Source: Sipunculus nudus (lineage: Eukaryota > Annelida > Sipuncula > Golfingiida > Sipunculidae). Taken from it: a DNA stretch of 64,000 nucleotides. This document shows positions 31,937-44,814 of the stretch, piece after piece. Positions within the stretch are counted from its first letter, which is position 1. Every line of letters starts with the position of its first letter. The stretch spans positions 75,377,124 through 75,441,123 of the forward strand of contig CM049308.1 of NCBI GenBank assembly GCA_026874595.1. Reading direction: 5' to 3'. Below the pieces are notes generated by a model. That model did not search any database and was not told the DNA's origin. It saw only the letters and a program-made list of their open reading frames with translations. Both the position numbers and the translations under genes were made by a program.

Positions 31937-33059
31937 GTTAATTTATATATATTTATTAGTGGGCAAAACATATCTATACAAGTAATAGATATTTAAAAAA
32001 TGTAAATATGATTTCCTCATGATTTTTAAGTAATCGCTCAGCTGAAAATTGTTAATATTATATATATATACCTGCATGCAATTTTGACTGTACATTTATA
32101 CTTAACCATTTACACTGTTGTAACAATAAAATAACTAGATTGTGTAGTAGGGTCTATAAAAAAAATGGTAAATCATGGATGCTTCAAGAAAATTATCATT
32201 ACCACCAGATAAGTTCCAATGGACAAATCAGGCCTGATGAGATGTTTATCATCAGGGGAGAATCAGGTTAAAAGGCACGTTTCTTTAAGTTATATTTTCA
32301 TTATAGAGAAAGTTACAACTGACCGGCTGTTTACTGAATAAATTTAATCAAATAAATAATAAATCAAACCAATGACAATAATTTTATCATTATCGCAGTT
32401 CTTGTATAAATATCCGCATTACCACCAAAGCGTTGAATAAATGTGCTGTCCACGAGTTGTGAAAATCCTTCAACAACACTGTGTACTACATTCTGTACCA
32501 TCGCGTCTGGGTCACTTTGTCTGCATGTTTTACAGGAACATGTCAAGTTCATTTGAGAGGTCCATTCATATGACCAGTTTTTTTTTATAAAAATTTTTAT
32601 AATAATATAACGGATAACCTTCCAAATATAGCACAAAACAAACTTTTTTTGTTGAGAAGTGAGCGGGACTTTTTCACGGGGATTCCCCATTCCCGCGAGC
32701 GGGTAGATCCAAGTTATTTTTCTATCATCACCGTGACAGAACGAAATGCCCGGTTCAGCGGATCAGATAACAGCATAGGGACATAAGAATACAATATATT
32801 TCTTGTTATTTTCACCAAATTTGAGCGTAATTGGGAATTTACTTGTAATATTGAATTGTCACTGACGATGTGAAAGGCCGATAATTTGATTTGCTAAAAT
32901 AATTACATATAGTTTGCTTTCAGATTCACATTGGTGAACGCAATATATAACAGGTCAAGTCTGCTGAAGCGGGACCGGTTTTTTAGTGTAAAAACACAGC
33001 GGGCACGCAGAAATGAGCACTAGCGGGGGTCGGAGGTCAGGAGACGTGTATTCAAATAA
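31937..33059. other. Non-coding, one open frame of uncertain meaning
   Basis: A minus-strand 108-codon frame (32364-32690) contains CSCKTCRQSDPDAMVQNVVH and QLVDSTFIQRFGGNADIYTR, which look protein-like. Its N-terminal half is low quality. I cannot assign a family or exon boundaries. CCTGATGA...TCATCAGG forms a short hairpin at 32233-32256. Confidence 0.35.
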
Positions 33060-33125
33060 AGTTGAGGTCAACCAATGGACGCAGGGGTCAAATGACGTCG
33101 AAGCAACGTCAACCAATGGGTGTGT
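33060..33125. promoter_or_regulatory. Paired CCAAT boxes flanking a CRE-like site
   Basis: GTCAACCAATGG occurs at 33067-33078 and again at 33108-33119, with TGACGTC at 33093-33099 between them. Such spacing is typical of metazoan proximal promoters. No downstream exon has been linked. It may instead be part of a repeat. Confidence 0.3.
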
Positions 33126-33232
33126 GGGTCAGATATCATACTACATTTGAAACAATCTTTAGGCATATTTTATAAAATTGACATGGAAATCCAGCGTTTA
33201 TCTCCAATCTGTGACGTGAAATATTCTGTATT

Positions 33233-33235
<3 letters not shown>

Positions 33236-33271
<36 letters not shown>
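33236..33271. repeat. (TA)n microsatellite
   Basis: About 17 TA units. Confidence 0.95.
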
Positions 33272-36200
33272 CAACATACACAATACACTAAAACTTGCCT
33301 GACAAGGTTGAAAGATTTTATAAAATCAAATGCTTTGGAAATTTACATATAACTGTTATAATGCAATGTTACTTGAGAGCAAATAATCCTAACCTATCCC
33401 TTCCCCCAGCATAATTTACTTTATTATTATTGTTTTTTTCCTTATGCATAGCGGTAAGGAATTCATCTTCTTGCGATGTCCATTCCTCATTTTGTAAGCT
33501 TCGGACCAGTCATTTACGGTTAACCTGCTTGTTTCCACACCTCTTCTTGCATTGCGGGTTGTTATGCTCGACTGACGTTTTGGAAGTCCACTTTTTAAAA
33601 TTTAGATCTGACACGCTTCTCTTCCAGTTTGGATACGATGTAATTTCTCCCCGCTGTTTTCGTAGGAACGGTCTTTGGTAAACGAAGAGAATTGTCCTTT
33701 CTGTTTACTTCTTTTAGTTCTGTGGCTGTTTCATCATGGCTTATATTTTAAATTATAAACCTAAACGGATATCACCTATTTGTCTCCATAATGTTAATGG
33801 CATGCGTTAAATTATCAGATTACCTATTATTTTAAAGTATCCATTTTTCTAGTATAACCTGGTTTCACATTTGAAACTAGACTACAATTAACTAACATTT
33901 TCCTCGATTCGGTTATTTTTTTTTTATAGAAATTAATCATACTATAAAGTTATTAACAAGGAATAAGGAGAAAGTTACAGCTATTAATGCTGGCCTTACA
34001 AAGTTGGCATTTGAGTAGTCTCCTACATTTTAGATATGTCTGTTTAAGACAGGTTTATAAGACATTTTATGAATCGTCTTTAAAATAGAAATAATAGATT
34101 GATCATTTGATTTACTAATCCAATTGACGATGCGGTACCTAAAGCTGGATGCGAGCGGCGATGATAAATAAAATATTAATTTCTTATGACCCAAGTTTTG
34201 CGCAGCAATTGACAATATTATGATAAATAAAGCTTTAAAAAATTCTCCTTCCATCAGTTCGTTATCATGGACCTGATCATGGCCACCATACCTCTCTTGT
34301 TCAAAGCCTGATTGATCACCAAGGTTAAGGTTTCATCAACTTTAACAATTACTCGTGGCTCACCCAAGTTTCAGGGATGAAGTATATTTTACCAAGAATA
34401 AACATCTCCGAAGAAGTTGTAATAATCTAATAATCTATTAAAGATCTCTCTTGACGAATATGCTGTCCCTTAATTGTAGGGTTACCCATTCCTAATAAAA
34501 TGTTTAGCTCGACAGGACAAGTCATATTTAGTGGCCAGTGCTTGACACATCCTTCTGTAGTGAACACAGTCGGTGACACTTGGTACATCTCTTTTCTTTT
34601 GCAGTGAGACCTATTCTTGGCAGAAGGTTGTTAAATGAACATAATAACTTAGCATAACATTTAACAACTTTGTCAAAGAGAACTGTAAATGTGAAGGTCG
34701 TACATAATTGTTGACCGGTATTTCTTAAAACACTTATTACAACCTGGACATTCACTCCGTACATGACAGAGTATCAAGCAAGTTATCCCAAGCTTGTAGT
34801 TACAGTATTTTGCATCCCTTGGTTTCATACATTGGGATGCATGTAATGCTTCTTAATGATGAATGGACTCTATTTTAGACCGCTGCAAATTGAAATATTC
34901 AATGTCCTTGTACAAAATATCATTTTCCAATTTTAGATCAGTGATGATTGACAAAGATGTTAAATAAACCATTCCCACAAAACAGTAGTATCCGACGAGT
35001 AAAGTATTGTTGTGAAAGTTTAAGGTACTGCATGTTATTATTTTAGTTGCATCAAATTGATATTATTTACTCTTTGCAATATCCATTCCAATTGATTTTC
35101 GTGCCGCAAGAATATGGTAGCATGTTCCTGTAGTTGGGAATTGGCACCTTTGTTCGGAAAAAAGTGTATCAATTGCATTTTTTATGGCCTTCCATAACAA
35201 AAACCTGCATATGAAGTATTGTTGAATTATGTTTTTATCGTTAACCGCCTGTGCCAGTATTTCTATTTCTTGTGTGTGATTTCTCCATTCAGCTTCACTC
35301 AACTGATCATTCTCTTCCTCATCATTTTTTTTGTTATCCTCTAAATGTTTGACCGTAACTAATTTTTTGGAACTCTGCTTTCTTAAGGCAGTTAAAGGTA
35401 AGCATTTTAGTTATCTTTTTTCAACAATCTCATCAATTCGGCCAGGCCCTGAACTGATGCATAGTGTTTTTCAACAGCCTCCCGCTCAGGGCTCATGACG
35501 ACCGCTGCATGTCCGACGAAGAGAAGCAACTGCTGCGTTGTGAGACAACCATCTCACATATTTAGCCTCCTTTAATTTGATGCAATCATCTGATGAAAGA
35601 TGATGTTTCTGATGCAGTCATCTGATGAATGCATAATATTCGGAAACAAAGTATTTATAGATATATATTTTGCATGGCAAAGATGTACATTTATTATATT
35701 ACACTTATGATAAAAAGATCAATATTTTGTATTAAATTTTTAATACTTGTTTCAAATGTTTGAAATGATCGACGGTAAAACGCAGACTGAGCAGGTCATT
35801 GATTTGTATGCTCTCCTTACTGATTTCTACACAGATGGAGACCAATTGTTTTCCCGATTCGGTGAACACACGAGCTGGAGTACTTACGTATGGGTTTGAA
35901 AAAGACGAAGTTGCCATCACACTATACCCTGCTTACATAGTAAACCTATATAAAAAATATATGACCACACCCTGGCCACATTAGACGAGGCAACAGAACT
36001 AACCAGTACATATCACTGAAGTTCTACTTGTAATATTAATCCCCAGTATTACACAGTTTACTTTAGATATTAAAGCTGATATTAAGTGGAAGATACTTTT
36101 ACCTTTCACCTGACACCATTTGATACGCGCCGCCCGCCGGCTCGGGCACTTCGGGACCGCCGGGCCGTAAACCGATGGGTCCGCCAGCGGCTTGTACAGA

Positions 36201-37364
36201 GGCGAGGGGAATTTATATACCACCACACACTTTATTTCCCTCTTACTACTACTTTACTTCACTCACCAGATATAAATCTGAAATATACTACAATGTATCT
36301 GTGTCCCATAATGGTATTTAGTTAGGATAAAAAATTAATAGAGAAAGAGTGTGGGGGGGGGGGGGGGATGTTAACCAGGCATTCATACAAACTTTCATCA
36401 TCATTCCATTTGATTATTAGAAAGACAATAAATTTAACATGATTAATCATATAACAATTATTATTTACAAGTACCATTTATGCGAAGGACCAAGTATAAT
36501 TTTTAATAATTTTTAATATACATAGGTAACTTTGTCATCAGTGATAGCGGTATTTGAATTAAAGACATATTAACAGCTAATTGAACACATAATCCATTAA
36601 TCAATCTGATTTTACTAGATTTAACTGTAACTAGTATGTAGCAATTATATTACATAAGATATAAAGGTAAAACAGAAAACTTCGGAAATTTGATTTTATT
36701 CAAATGGAAAATAAAAACATGGGGCTATAAATTATTCTGGAAAATATGGTACTGGTTGTTTGAGCAGTTCATGAGATGAAATGTAAAACTTTCTATATGC
36801 AACATATATGCAAACATAAAAGCATTAAAAGTATAATATAAAAAATCGCGGATCAGCAAAGTTAAGTCCTTTGGAAACAGCAGCTAGAAAATAACTCCCT
36901 GAAATATGAAATTATTTAGAAAATAACTCCCTGAAATATGAAATAAATTTAACTCCCCCCCCCCCCCCCCGATATACAGAAGTGACGCCACATGTAGCAG
37001 GGTTGCAATTTCTTTTGTTTATTTTTAAGAATATTTAAATGAAAATTTAGTAGTACATTTAAAACATTATCATGAACCTAATAAAAAATAGGCTTAATGT
37101 CACGGGCCACACTTCATATCACATTCCTTAAGATGTGAACAAAAAAATAGGCATGTGTTAATATCTAATTTCTAATACAGCAAACAAATATTGTCATCTG
37201 TCACATTAGGATATTGACTGTCAAATATATGAAGTTAACGCCATGAAGTCATAGCAAGAGGAAAGAGAATATAGTACGAAGGAGACCTCGTGGACGCATA
37301 CCAAGAGGAGAGAGAATGTAGTACACGAAATAGAGCTCCAGTTAGAAGATTCCCCTTCTAGTTT
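33272..37364. other. Long gene-poor stretch
   Basis: No gene is supported. Items seen: a minus frame at 35063-35302 with protein-like SEAEWRNHTQEIEILAQAVN but no splice support; a 33-bp tandem (GATGCAATCATCTGATGAA) near 35580-35630; an isolated GC-rich island at 36115-36215 (RRPPARALRDRRAVNRWVRQ on the plus strand); G15 at 36353-36367; a short tandem AGAAAATAACTCCCTGAAAT at about 36886-36945; and C16 at 36955-36970. Confidence 0.5.
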
Positions 37365-37510
37365 GTTTGCGATTTGTGCCCTGTAAACGGACGAATGCAT
37401 CTTTGAAGGTCTCGAGAAAAAAAGCGAAAAAAAAACAGGTGTCACCACAGGCCTGCAGGAACTCATGAAGCACTCCATGATCAAAATGCATGCAAATAAT
37501 TATGGTTATC
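37365..37510 (+). repeat. Dispersed repeat, copy of the 44.8-45.3 kb family
   Basis: It shares, in order, GTGCCCTGT-AAC-GACGA, TTTGAAGGTCTC, an A-rich segment, a CACCA block, ACTC-ATGATCAA-ATGCATGCAAA and TGG--ATCA-TG with the units at 44.8-45.0 and 45.1-45.3 kb. No coding potential. Confidence 0.6.
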
Positions 37511-38559
37511 AATGGATTGTTCCGATTATGGATTGTCAATAAGTAAAACTAAGGGGCCTATTGGCCATGATACTCGGCTTAATAATAATCATAGTCGTAC
37601 CTCACACAGTTGATGTTCCAATCATTTCTTAATTTACCTCTGCTCTGACATATTATTCTGATTTTTCAATACAACTAAAATTATAGACCACTATATATGA
37701 ATAATAACCCCCTAAAAGTAAAAATGAAGATACCTGCGAAGGGTCCTGGGAGCAGGCAAAGGTAAATGCTTTCTGACGAACTCAAACCCTTTTTGCGAAT
37801 ATATAGATGCAGTGTAAAGGCAAACTTCTTTTGATCCAATGTGTAGCCCTTTGTAACAGGTCACAGGGGACATCTTTGTATTGTTTCAGTTTTTGTTCCA
37901 GTTCGTCATTCGGTAAGTTTCTGCTCCTTCAGTTTCACAAGGAGTTTCATGTACTCCTGGCTGTCGCACTTTTAAATTGGGTTCGAGGCACCTGATCCTT
38001 GCTCTAAACACCTGAAGTTTCACGCCCACTGAATTCTTGTGGTCCTAAGAACAAAAAAAAAAGTATGCAAAATTATAAGCAGACATATGTACATGCACAA
38101 AATCTTAATTTTATTCAAATAATCCAATACTAAAACGTCTCTGTGACCTGATTTCTTGACCTTGTGATCTTATGAATGGAAATCTTGTCCATTTAAAATT
38201 ATATTAATATTGACATCTCATGCAACTGAAGTAACAGTTTCACTAACAACTGCCGACACAGGTTGAAATTGTCCAAGAAGTATGCCTTACCAAAATTTTA
38301 TTAGTCCGGGATCCATCTAATTGATATTTCTGTCCCCCGCTTCCTAAGAAAGGACGAGGGACATTGATCTGGATTCGTTTGTCTGTCCGTCTGCCTGTCC
38401 GTCCGTCAGGTTTTCATTTCTGTGCGAAAACCTTCCCAAATTTTATCCGATTTCATTAACATTTGGGTCAATGATTACTCTCATGCAAATGTTGACCTTA
38501 TGAAGATCAGATTTGTAACTGCATTCAAGGCTGCATGCAAAGTGTGGACAGCCGTACGC
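37511..38559. other. Non-coding, includes a CCGTC-rich repeat
   Basis: GTCTGTCCGTCTGCCTGTCC and CGTCCGTCAGG at 38381-38410, followed by ACCTTCCCAAATTTTATCCG. This is a motif style common in dispersed repeats of marine invertebrates. No gene. Confidence 0.5.
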
Positions 38560-39900
38560 AACAAACACAGCAAATTTAAAACTGATTGAACGTTATAAAG
38601 GTGGAGGAATATCAAACAGATATTTTAGTGACAAAAGTTGTGTCCCAATGATTAAGTACATTGCTGCAGACATGAGAGAGTGCAAGGCTGACTATGTGCA
38701 GAAGAGCATTTTCTTTTACGTACTGACGGCAGTACTTATAATGCAAGTTTAGAAGAAGAAATTGTTAAAGTAAGATATGTGAATCCGGATGGCAGGCCTG
38801 TCACAAAATTTGTATGTTTTGCAAATGTTTAAAAGTCAAATGCATAGCACATACATGAACATCCTGTTAAATGTTTGAGTGAGAAGCAACATCTTGATAA
38901 TGACTTGAAATGACATATTTGATTCTGTGCTGATGGTGCTGCTGTTAATTAGATCAGGAGTGTACAAAGGGTTTATTGAGAATATAAATACAGAAATTTT
39001 TGGTATTCACTGTTTGGCACACAGGTTTAAATGTGTCAGAAATTTGCATCGAAAGATTCCAAAATTGTAGGTGACATTTCTGAGCTGCCGCTGAGAATTT
39101 ACCTGTTTTACAAGTCGTCCTCCTTTCAGGGCAGGGCTAAATGAACCTTGCAAAGCATACAAGGTACCCTTTAACAGTCCTGTTAATGTTAGTGGCACCA
39201 GGTGGATTTCTCATAGATGTAATGCATTGAATACTTTGCTTAAGATCTGGAAACTCCTGGTTGAGCATTGCAACCAGGCTGAAGTTTCCAAGGGTAGCCA
39301 TTGGCCTGAAATCCTTGGTAAAAGTTCTAGAATTAGTTAAGGCATGACATCTGTCTAGTGTCTGTTCTCACTGTTTATACTTCGTGATGCCTTTGACATG
39401 CTAATGAGCATCAGTTTGGCAATGCAAGAAAACTGCTGTATCGTCTCTTCAATGCTTCATAGGACTGAGGTTGCATGTAAGAGTTTAAGAGCTTTTGATG
39501 TTGAAAGCAGGGTGACAGAAATACAAAATTATCCTGACTTTGATGGTCAGAACTTAACTATTAAGGGCCAACAGCTACACTTAGAAAGAGGTCAGAGCTT
39601 TGAATGGTGAATAACTTCCTGCTGCAGACGCTATTGAGAACCGTTATTTAAAGGATGATTCAAGTAAGAAAGGCTCTGTACCAAACTTGGCATCTGTAAT
39701 AATCCCAAAGCTTGGCCAACAGATAATGATGATGCTTTCGGACTGGATTCAGTTAAACAGTAAGCGTCAAAATTTTCTGCAGAAATTGGTTTCAAATTGA
39801 GTCTTATTGAATTAGAAAGGCGACGGCTTCTCCCCTTTGCGAAGGATGTATGGTCGAAAGAAAAGAGAAACATAGTTAATGCTCTTAATGTCAAACAGGT
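38560..39900 (+). pseudogene. hAT-type transposase remnant (ZNF862-like)
   Basis: Across many frame breaks the plus strand shows the ordered blocks of the ZNF862/hAT family. They are IKYIAADMRECKADY; GSTYNASLEEEIVKVRYVNP then DGRPVTKFV (the DGSTD---EEEIVYVRY region, first catalytic Asp lost to an indel); CADGAAVN; FGIHCLAHRFKC (IHC-AHR block); VSGTRWISHRCNALNTLLKI (TRW block); and LMSISLAMQ at 39.40 kb. The last is followed by a 70-codon open part ending at 39610. The family contains domesticated vertebrate genes and mobile hAT elements. This copy has stops and indels throughout and is dead. Terminal inverted repeats were not identified. Confidence 0.75.
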
Positions 39901-40082
39901 GAAAGCTTTAGAGGAATCATCAGTGTATTGAAGTATATTCTTGGGTATAGTGGTCCATGTATCATTATGAGGGAAACCGACCGATGCTTGTGTTTAGTAG
40001 CGATCGAGCACGTTACCGGATTACCTGGTGACACTTGGAGAACGTTCGACAGGGGGAGGGGAGTAACATGCAGTGACGCGGC
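39901..40082. other. Flank between the hAT remnant and a solo MITE end
   Basis: Non-coding and moderately GC-rich. No motif recognised. Confidence 0.4.
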
Positions 40083-40123
40083 CGGTGCCTGAGAAACATA
40101 CAATTAATTTGTTTTGCCTTATT
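40083..40123 (-). mobile_element. Solo terminal end of the 51.1-kb MITE family
   Basis: GGTGCCTGAGAAACATAC followed by AATTAATTTGTTTTGCC then TTA closely matches the right end of the MITE at 51.40-51.43 kb (GGTGCCTGAGAACCATACC, then TTTTGGCC, then TTA). No partner end was found within several hundred bases, so it is a truncated copy. Confidence 0.55.
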
Positions 40124-40447
40124 GGCCTACTGCTATATCAGTTTGAGGTCATATGTGATTTGGTCAAGTGTTGCTGATAAGTTGGAAGCAATAAGATGTG
40201 CCTATAGAAAAGTCCATATGTATTAGATATAAACAGTTCTGCAGTCCTTCCTTAAAATGTACAGGAATATATAAGCTTACATGGAGAAAACATCATTTTT
40301 TGAATCATATATGTAATAAAAATATTTGCCATAAAATGTAAACGTGTAAGCATTTTCAAATCTACATGCCCTGATAATGAACATGCATGACCAACTATAC
40401 AAAGCAGATTTGATGACAATAACTAAAATGGGGAGAGTGTCAACAAA

Positions 40448-40481
40448 TATAAGGAATATATATATATATATTTTTTTTTTA
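40448..40481. repeat. AT-rich simple repeat (TA then T)
   Basis: (TA)n running into a T run. Confidence 0.8.
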
Positions 40482-40591
40482 TATTTCATACAACAGAACT
40501 CCGGAATGAAAATGGCGATGATAAAGAATGGAACTCATTGGTTTTAATAAAAGCACGCAGCTGACAAATATTTCATTTTATATTTGAATTG

Positions 40592-40768
40592 GAGCAGCTA
40601 AGCAGGATCAGGAAAGAGTCCTGCCTACAAAGAGGCGATTCAGAAGTCGCTTATATTTGTCAAAAAGCACAATGTGAAGCTGCTGCTGCTAAGCAATTTT
40701 ACATCATCCGTGATGCTAAAATCCTTGATCAAAATAACGGAGAGGACATCATTTCATGCACTCAGTAA
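40592..40768 (+). CDS. Candidate terminal exon, unknown protein
   Basis: A 58-codon open part ends at TAA (40766-40768). It encodes EQLSRIRKESCLQRGDSEVA, then YICQKAQCEAAAAKQFYIIR and DAKILDQNNGEDII. Composition is clearly protein-like, unlike nearby chance frames. A possible acceptor is CAG at 40595-40597. The frame stays open to the left but becomes I/F-rich, suggesting intron. I do not recognise the family. It might be a transposon remnant. Confidence 0.3.
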   Translation, partial: EQLSRIRKESCLQRGDSEVAYICQKAQCEAAAAKQFYIIRDAKILDQNNGEDIISCTQ

Positions 40769-41675
40769 CGTATGCAACTTATGATCGGACCAACCTGTTA
40801 TCGACATGGAATGGGTAGATCACCATGGACTGGGCAACAACGGGGTCTTCCTGTTGCCTGATAAAAGCTGGCTTGAAAATGCACACAGACCTTGTCTAAA
40901 AAGGACGTGGTTTGGATCACACGTCTGACAGCATCCCGCATGCTTTAATGTTTAAAAAAAATCAGCGTGTTTTAATGTTTGAAAAATAATGTATATACAT
41001 GTTTACTTTATTAGGTGTGTAACTTATTTTACCATCAGGGTTCCTTTGTCGCTATTTTGCTTATCTTTAGAATTTGCCCGTCAATCAATGTTGTCAGGAT
41101 TTCAAGAGATTTAAGTAGTGCCACTACATTAACAACCTCTCTATAATGCTTAGCTTTACCACGTGGTCCAACAATTTTGCCGCCGAAGGGGTTGGTTCCA
41201 ACGTGCTATTTCCATCCTCTTTACGGATCGTTTGATCAAACTCTACAACACGTTCCTTTTCCATTACTATGTCATTCTGGTCATAGATTATTTTCAAAGT
41301 GTCTTCAACTTCTTAAGTGCTTGTTGGGCAGCATTGTAAATTAGTGCCATTACCGGCCCAGTCTCCAGATGTGGATATTCACACTTCAACTGTTTCCTTG
41401 CTGTTTTGTCAGCCTCACAGCGCCTGTGGGCCTAACCCAGAAACCAGAGGAGTACGCGTGGCCAAAGCCCATTCCTTTGACTGGTTAAGAACTGAATTAA
41501 ATCCAGGAAGTTGTTGTTTATGACCCCCCCCCCCCCCCCAAACAAAGAAGGCTTTGAACTTTGACACTTTTGGGTAGCCAGTATTAGCTAAATCACTGAC
41601 ATGCACCTGCCGTTCCAGGTTGTTATTATGTTCTCTCGCTGGTTATTCAGAATAGGAATCAGCACGTAGTACACA
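40769..41675. other. Non-coding, C16 run
   Basis: C16 lies at 41524-41539. Open frames on both strands around 41.3-41.6 kb have no motif. Confidence 0.5.
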
Positions 41676-42232
41676 TCTCTTCGAAAGTGATCAGACTTCA
41701 CTTGCTTCTTGGATGGTTGATAATGCCAGATTCACAGCATAATTCTGCTCCACATATCTACGTGGTTTTAAGATACCTTCTTTTAAAGCAGGACCTTGTC
41801 AAGATCCAGAAAATGCAGCTCCTGTTCAAGTAGAATAAAGTGAACTGTTTAACAATCCAATTCTTTGCAATCCTATATGCATCTAACAAACATAGACATC
41901 TCACTCAATTTTGTCTTCTGACAAGCAAATAATCTTCGATATATTCGAAAAACATCTTCGAAAGTGATCAGACTTCACTTGCTTCTTGGATGGTTGATAT
42001 TGCCAGGTTCACAGCATAATTCTGCTCCACATATCTACGTGGTTTTAAGATACCTTCTTTAAAAGCAGGACCTTGTCAAGATCCAGACAATGCAGCTCCT
42101 GTTCAAGTAGAATGAATTGAACTGTTTAACAATCCAATTCTTTGCAATCCTTTATACATCTGTTTGCAATCGTATATGCATCTAACAAACATAGACATCT
42201 CACTCAACTTTGTCTTCTGAGAAGCAAATAAA
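41676..42232. repeat. Tandem duplication of about 280 bp
   Basis: Copies run about 41676-41933 and 41953-42232. Both start ATCTTCGAAAGTGATCAGAC (first copy ATCTCTTCG...) and end near AAGCAAATAA. The second has an internal 20-odd-bp duplication of TTTGCAATC-TATATGCATCT, lengthening it. Confidence 0.9.
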
Positions 42233-43143
42233 TTCTATTCATGCCTATCGAAGTTCAAAGAAATTTGCTCGGAAATAATTTTATGGAATTAATAACAGCC
42301 TTATTATAAGAGGAGCCTTATTATAGACAATGGGGAATTTTATAATTTTATAACTTTTAACTAGGATCCGCGTGGTTGACAATTGACTGCGTTTCAGTGG
42401 TAAGGGTGGGTGAGGCATGGATTGAATGGCAATGGAAAGAGTGAGGTTAAATGGCATATTGGCATGGATGTCTGCCACATAAATACTACTAAGTTGGCAC
42501 CAACTGAAATATGAACAGGAAGGCTCAGTCTTGACTACTAAAAAAAGACATCCAAAACCTATTCAGTATATACATGGTCAGGCCAATACGGCAAACCATT
42601 TAAGAAAAGTGTCTTAATTCTACGAAAAGAGGAAGCTAGGTGGCATCACCTGTCTGGTTTATGAGAAAACTGTCATGAACATTCACATATGGACACCCAT
42701 CCTTTCGGACCGCAGCTCCCATGAAACAGTATGTACTTCCTAATTACTTTAAAGATGCACTCTCATTTTTCGCTCTTCATGAAAAAGTAATGCACTTATC
42801 TCATTCAATAATTCTTTTCTAATTGATGCCATATCTTTCTGTAATATTGTATGTTGTAAGTAGATACATTTTGGGTATTGCTATGAGCCTTGGGGCATGT
42901 TTTGAGTATATGTTAAGGGCGCTTTAGAAATGCTGTATATTACTGCTATTGTTATTATTATTTATTATTATTAAATTTTATAATTAATATTATAATCTTG
43001 TCAAACTGTCTTCCCTTGACCTTAGGACCGCATAATTGTCGTGTATCCTCTCTTGCCATGGAATGAGGTTTACCCTGGCCTGACTACTCTTCTACTTGTA
43101 TAGTTTACCGTGCATCATTCGCATAGACTGCCACCACTGCCTC
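42233..43143. other. Non-coding; carries pieces of the 7-kb repeat family
   Basis: AGGCATGGATTGAATGGCAA to GGATGTCTGC (42413-42474) matches 7050-7120. GGTGGCATCACC (42639-42650) is a decayed form of its palindrome, followed by GAGAAAACTGTC, also matched at 7.45 kb. AAAGATGCACTCTCA lies near 42751. Confidence 0.6.
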
Positions 43144-43410
43144 AGCCCCTACTCTGATATTCCCAACACCTTACCCCTGTTATCCAGTAAGTTAACCTTC
43201 CGCCCTTGTCCTTTAATGTCTGGTAATAGAAGCAGGGATTGTTTTGAAACCAGTCGACGAGGGCCTGCTCTGCCTCTGAGGTTAGGCTGTCACAGACATG
43301 TTTATTGCGTTGTTGGCTCAATGACATTCCCTCCTATTCGATAAGCGGCTCCTCCATGTCCACTTCGGCGGCTTCAGTCTGCTCATCCACCTGAGCAGGT
43401 TGGACAAGAG
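43144..43410 (-). pseudogene. MADF-like domain exon remnant
   Basis: The minus-strand frame reads QVDEQTEAAEVDMEEPLIE, a TAG, then EGMSLSQQRNKHVCDSLTSE and AEQALVDWFQNNPCFYYQTL, then KDKGG. The segment E-EQALV-WF--NP-FYY-T-KD is the N-terminal signature of MADF (Myb/SANT-like in Adf-1) domains, DNA-binding modules common in transcription regulators and in genes partnered with Harbinger transposons. The expected second and third helices are not recognisable after KDKGG. One in-frame stop lies upstream. It may be a decayed exon of a duplicated MADF gene. Confidence 0.4.
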
Positions 43411-44814
43411 TACACTCATGCTTTCTTATTCGAATCAGCCTTACTATGAACTAACCTAACATGAAGAGATTGGAACAGTGTTCGGTTGAATCTACTGATG
43501 AATCCTGTATACCCTATAATTTTTTTACACAATGACCTCAGGTTATCTTTTATGTTATAATTCAAACAGATTAATGTTTATAATCCTGTAGGATCTAGGT
43601 CTTGTGTTAACAGGTTGTGCATGTTTACTTTTCAGGAACTGAGTTACCCTTAAGGTACAGGTCTAAATTATCTGCAATTCACTTAGCATTCTTTGTCGAG
43701 CATTCTGTTATGACAAAGTATGGAACCGATAGGATTTTATAACTTATTTTGAAATATATTAAAGCTCTCCAAAATGGGTATGATTTTGGAAAATTTAAAT
43801 GTCATGGCTGTCTCTTTTCCCTGTTGACAGACGCCCCTAAAAGTCAGGAAATTGTTTTCAAGGAAGGGATAGGTACCGCCTTCTCAAAATGTAGAAATTT
43901 TATAAACAACTTAAATGATAATCAGTTTAAAGATAACAATCTTACAGATAAAAACATTCGAATGCATATTAAAATTTGTAATTAAATTTCAAAAGCAGCC
44001 AATGAATAAAAGAAAAAATCATTTAAGAAAAATATATGGTATTGATAGAAAGAATCTTCTTGTTGGAAATCCACATTTTAACATCACAAAGATGCTTCCT
44101 AAGTTTCCTGTGAGTTCCGCCGATGTAACACTGGTTATTGAATAGTTTTTTTTTTAATTCCAATATTGGGTTACAATCATCATTTTCATTACTAATCTGT
44201 TCCCCCTAAAAAATTGAAACCCCCCCCCCCCCCCCAAAAAAAAAAATTAATTTCAGGAGGGATTCACTCCTAAAATTGAAATCCTAAAACTAACCCTTTG
44301 ACTAGTGTCGATGTACTGTCCAGTCAGATTTGAAATATGAATATTGTCACCATCACATGATGCCCCCCCCCCCCCCCAGTCAATAATAAGGGAAACGTAA
44401 GCCGCAACCTTATTAATCAGTTATAAACAAATATTTTACGACAAAATGGCCCAACAAGTCAACGAGAATAAAAAAAAATTTTCAGAAATCACTACACGTA
44501 AGAACCCAAGCAAGTAAAGAAGAGATGATGCTCGTGTTACAGCAAGTCAGACAGGTTGGAACACAGATGTTCTTTTTCTCTTTTACAGGAACAAAACGTT
44601 AGAAAATTGGGTTTTTTTATCATTCTGTAATTGTATTAAAAATGTTGAAGAATGAAACGTATGTGATCAGTGTTATTTTGATGAACCATTCTTGGTTAAA
44701 GACCTGTGGGTATTTTTTCACTAAGTTCTTTGAAATTTAAGAGACATTGTACACCACACTATCAGTACTTGCTTTTTTGCCTAAGACCTCCCTCATGTAC
44801 AGATAAAGGATTCT
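43411..44814. other. Non-coding, with C16 and C15 runs
   Basis: C16 at 44220-44235 and C15 at 44363-44377. Plus-strand frames at 43749-43985 and 43915-44145 overlap and are lysine/asparagine-rich. No motif recognised. Confidence 0.45.

Noticed and set aside
32233-32256. Terminator hairpin CCTGATGA...TCATCAGG
   Set aside because: Intrinsic terminators do not apply in a eukaryotic nuclear context; an 8-bp chance hairpin is likely.
33120-33302. 60-codon plus ORF
   Set aside because: The C-terminal half is translated (TA)n repeat; it has no other support.
34480-34764. C2H2-like finger on the minus strand (ECPGCNKCFKKYRS)
   Set aside because: Spacing of the second His pair is wrong and the frame breaks at once.
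36115-36215. Harbinger transposase N-terminus (VNRWVRQRLVQRRGEF)
   Set aside because: The resemblance to the WVR...RR...GaY pattern is short. Only one block was visible and no nuclease motif follows.
38560-40123. The solo MITE end at 40.1 kb as the terminal repeat of the hAT element
   Set aside because: No matching end was found to the left, hAT ends normally show an 8-bp duplication, and the motif matches the 51-kb MITE better.
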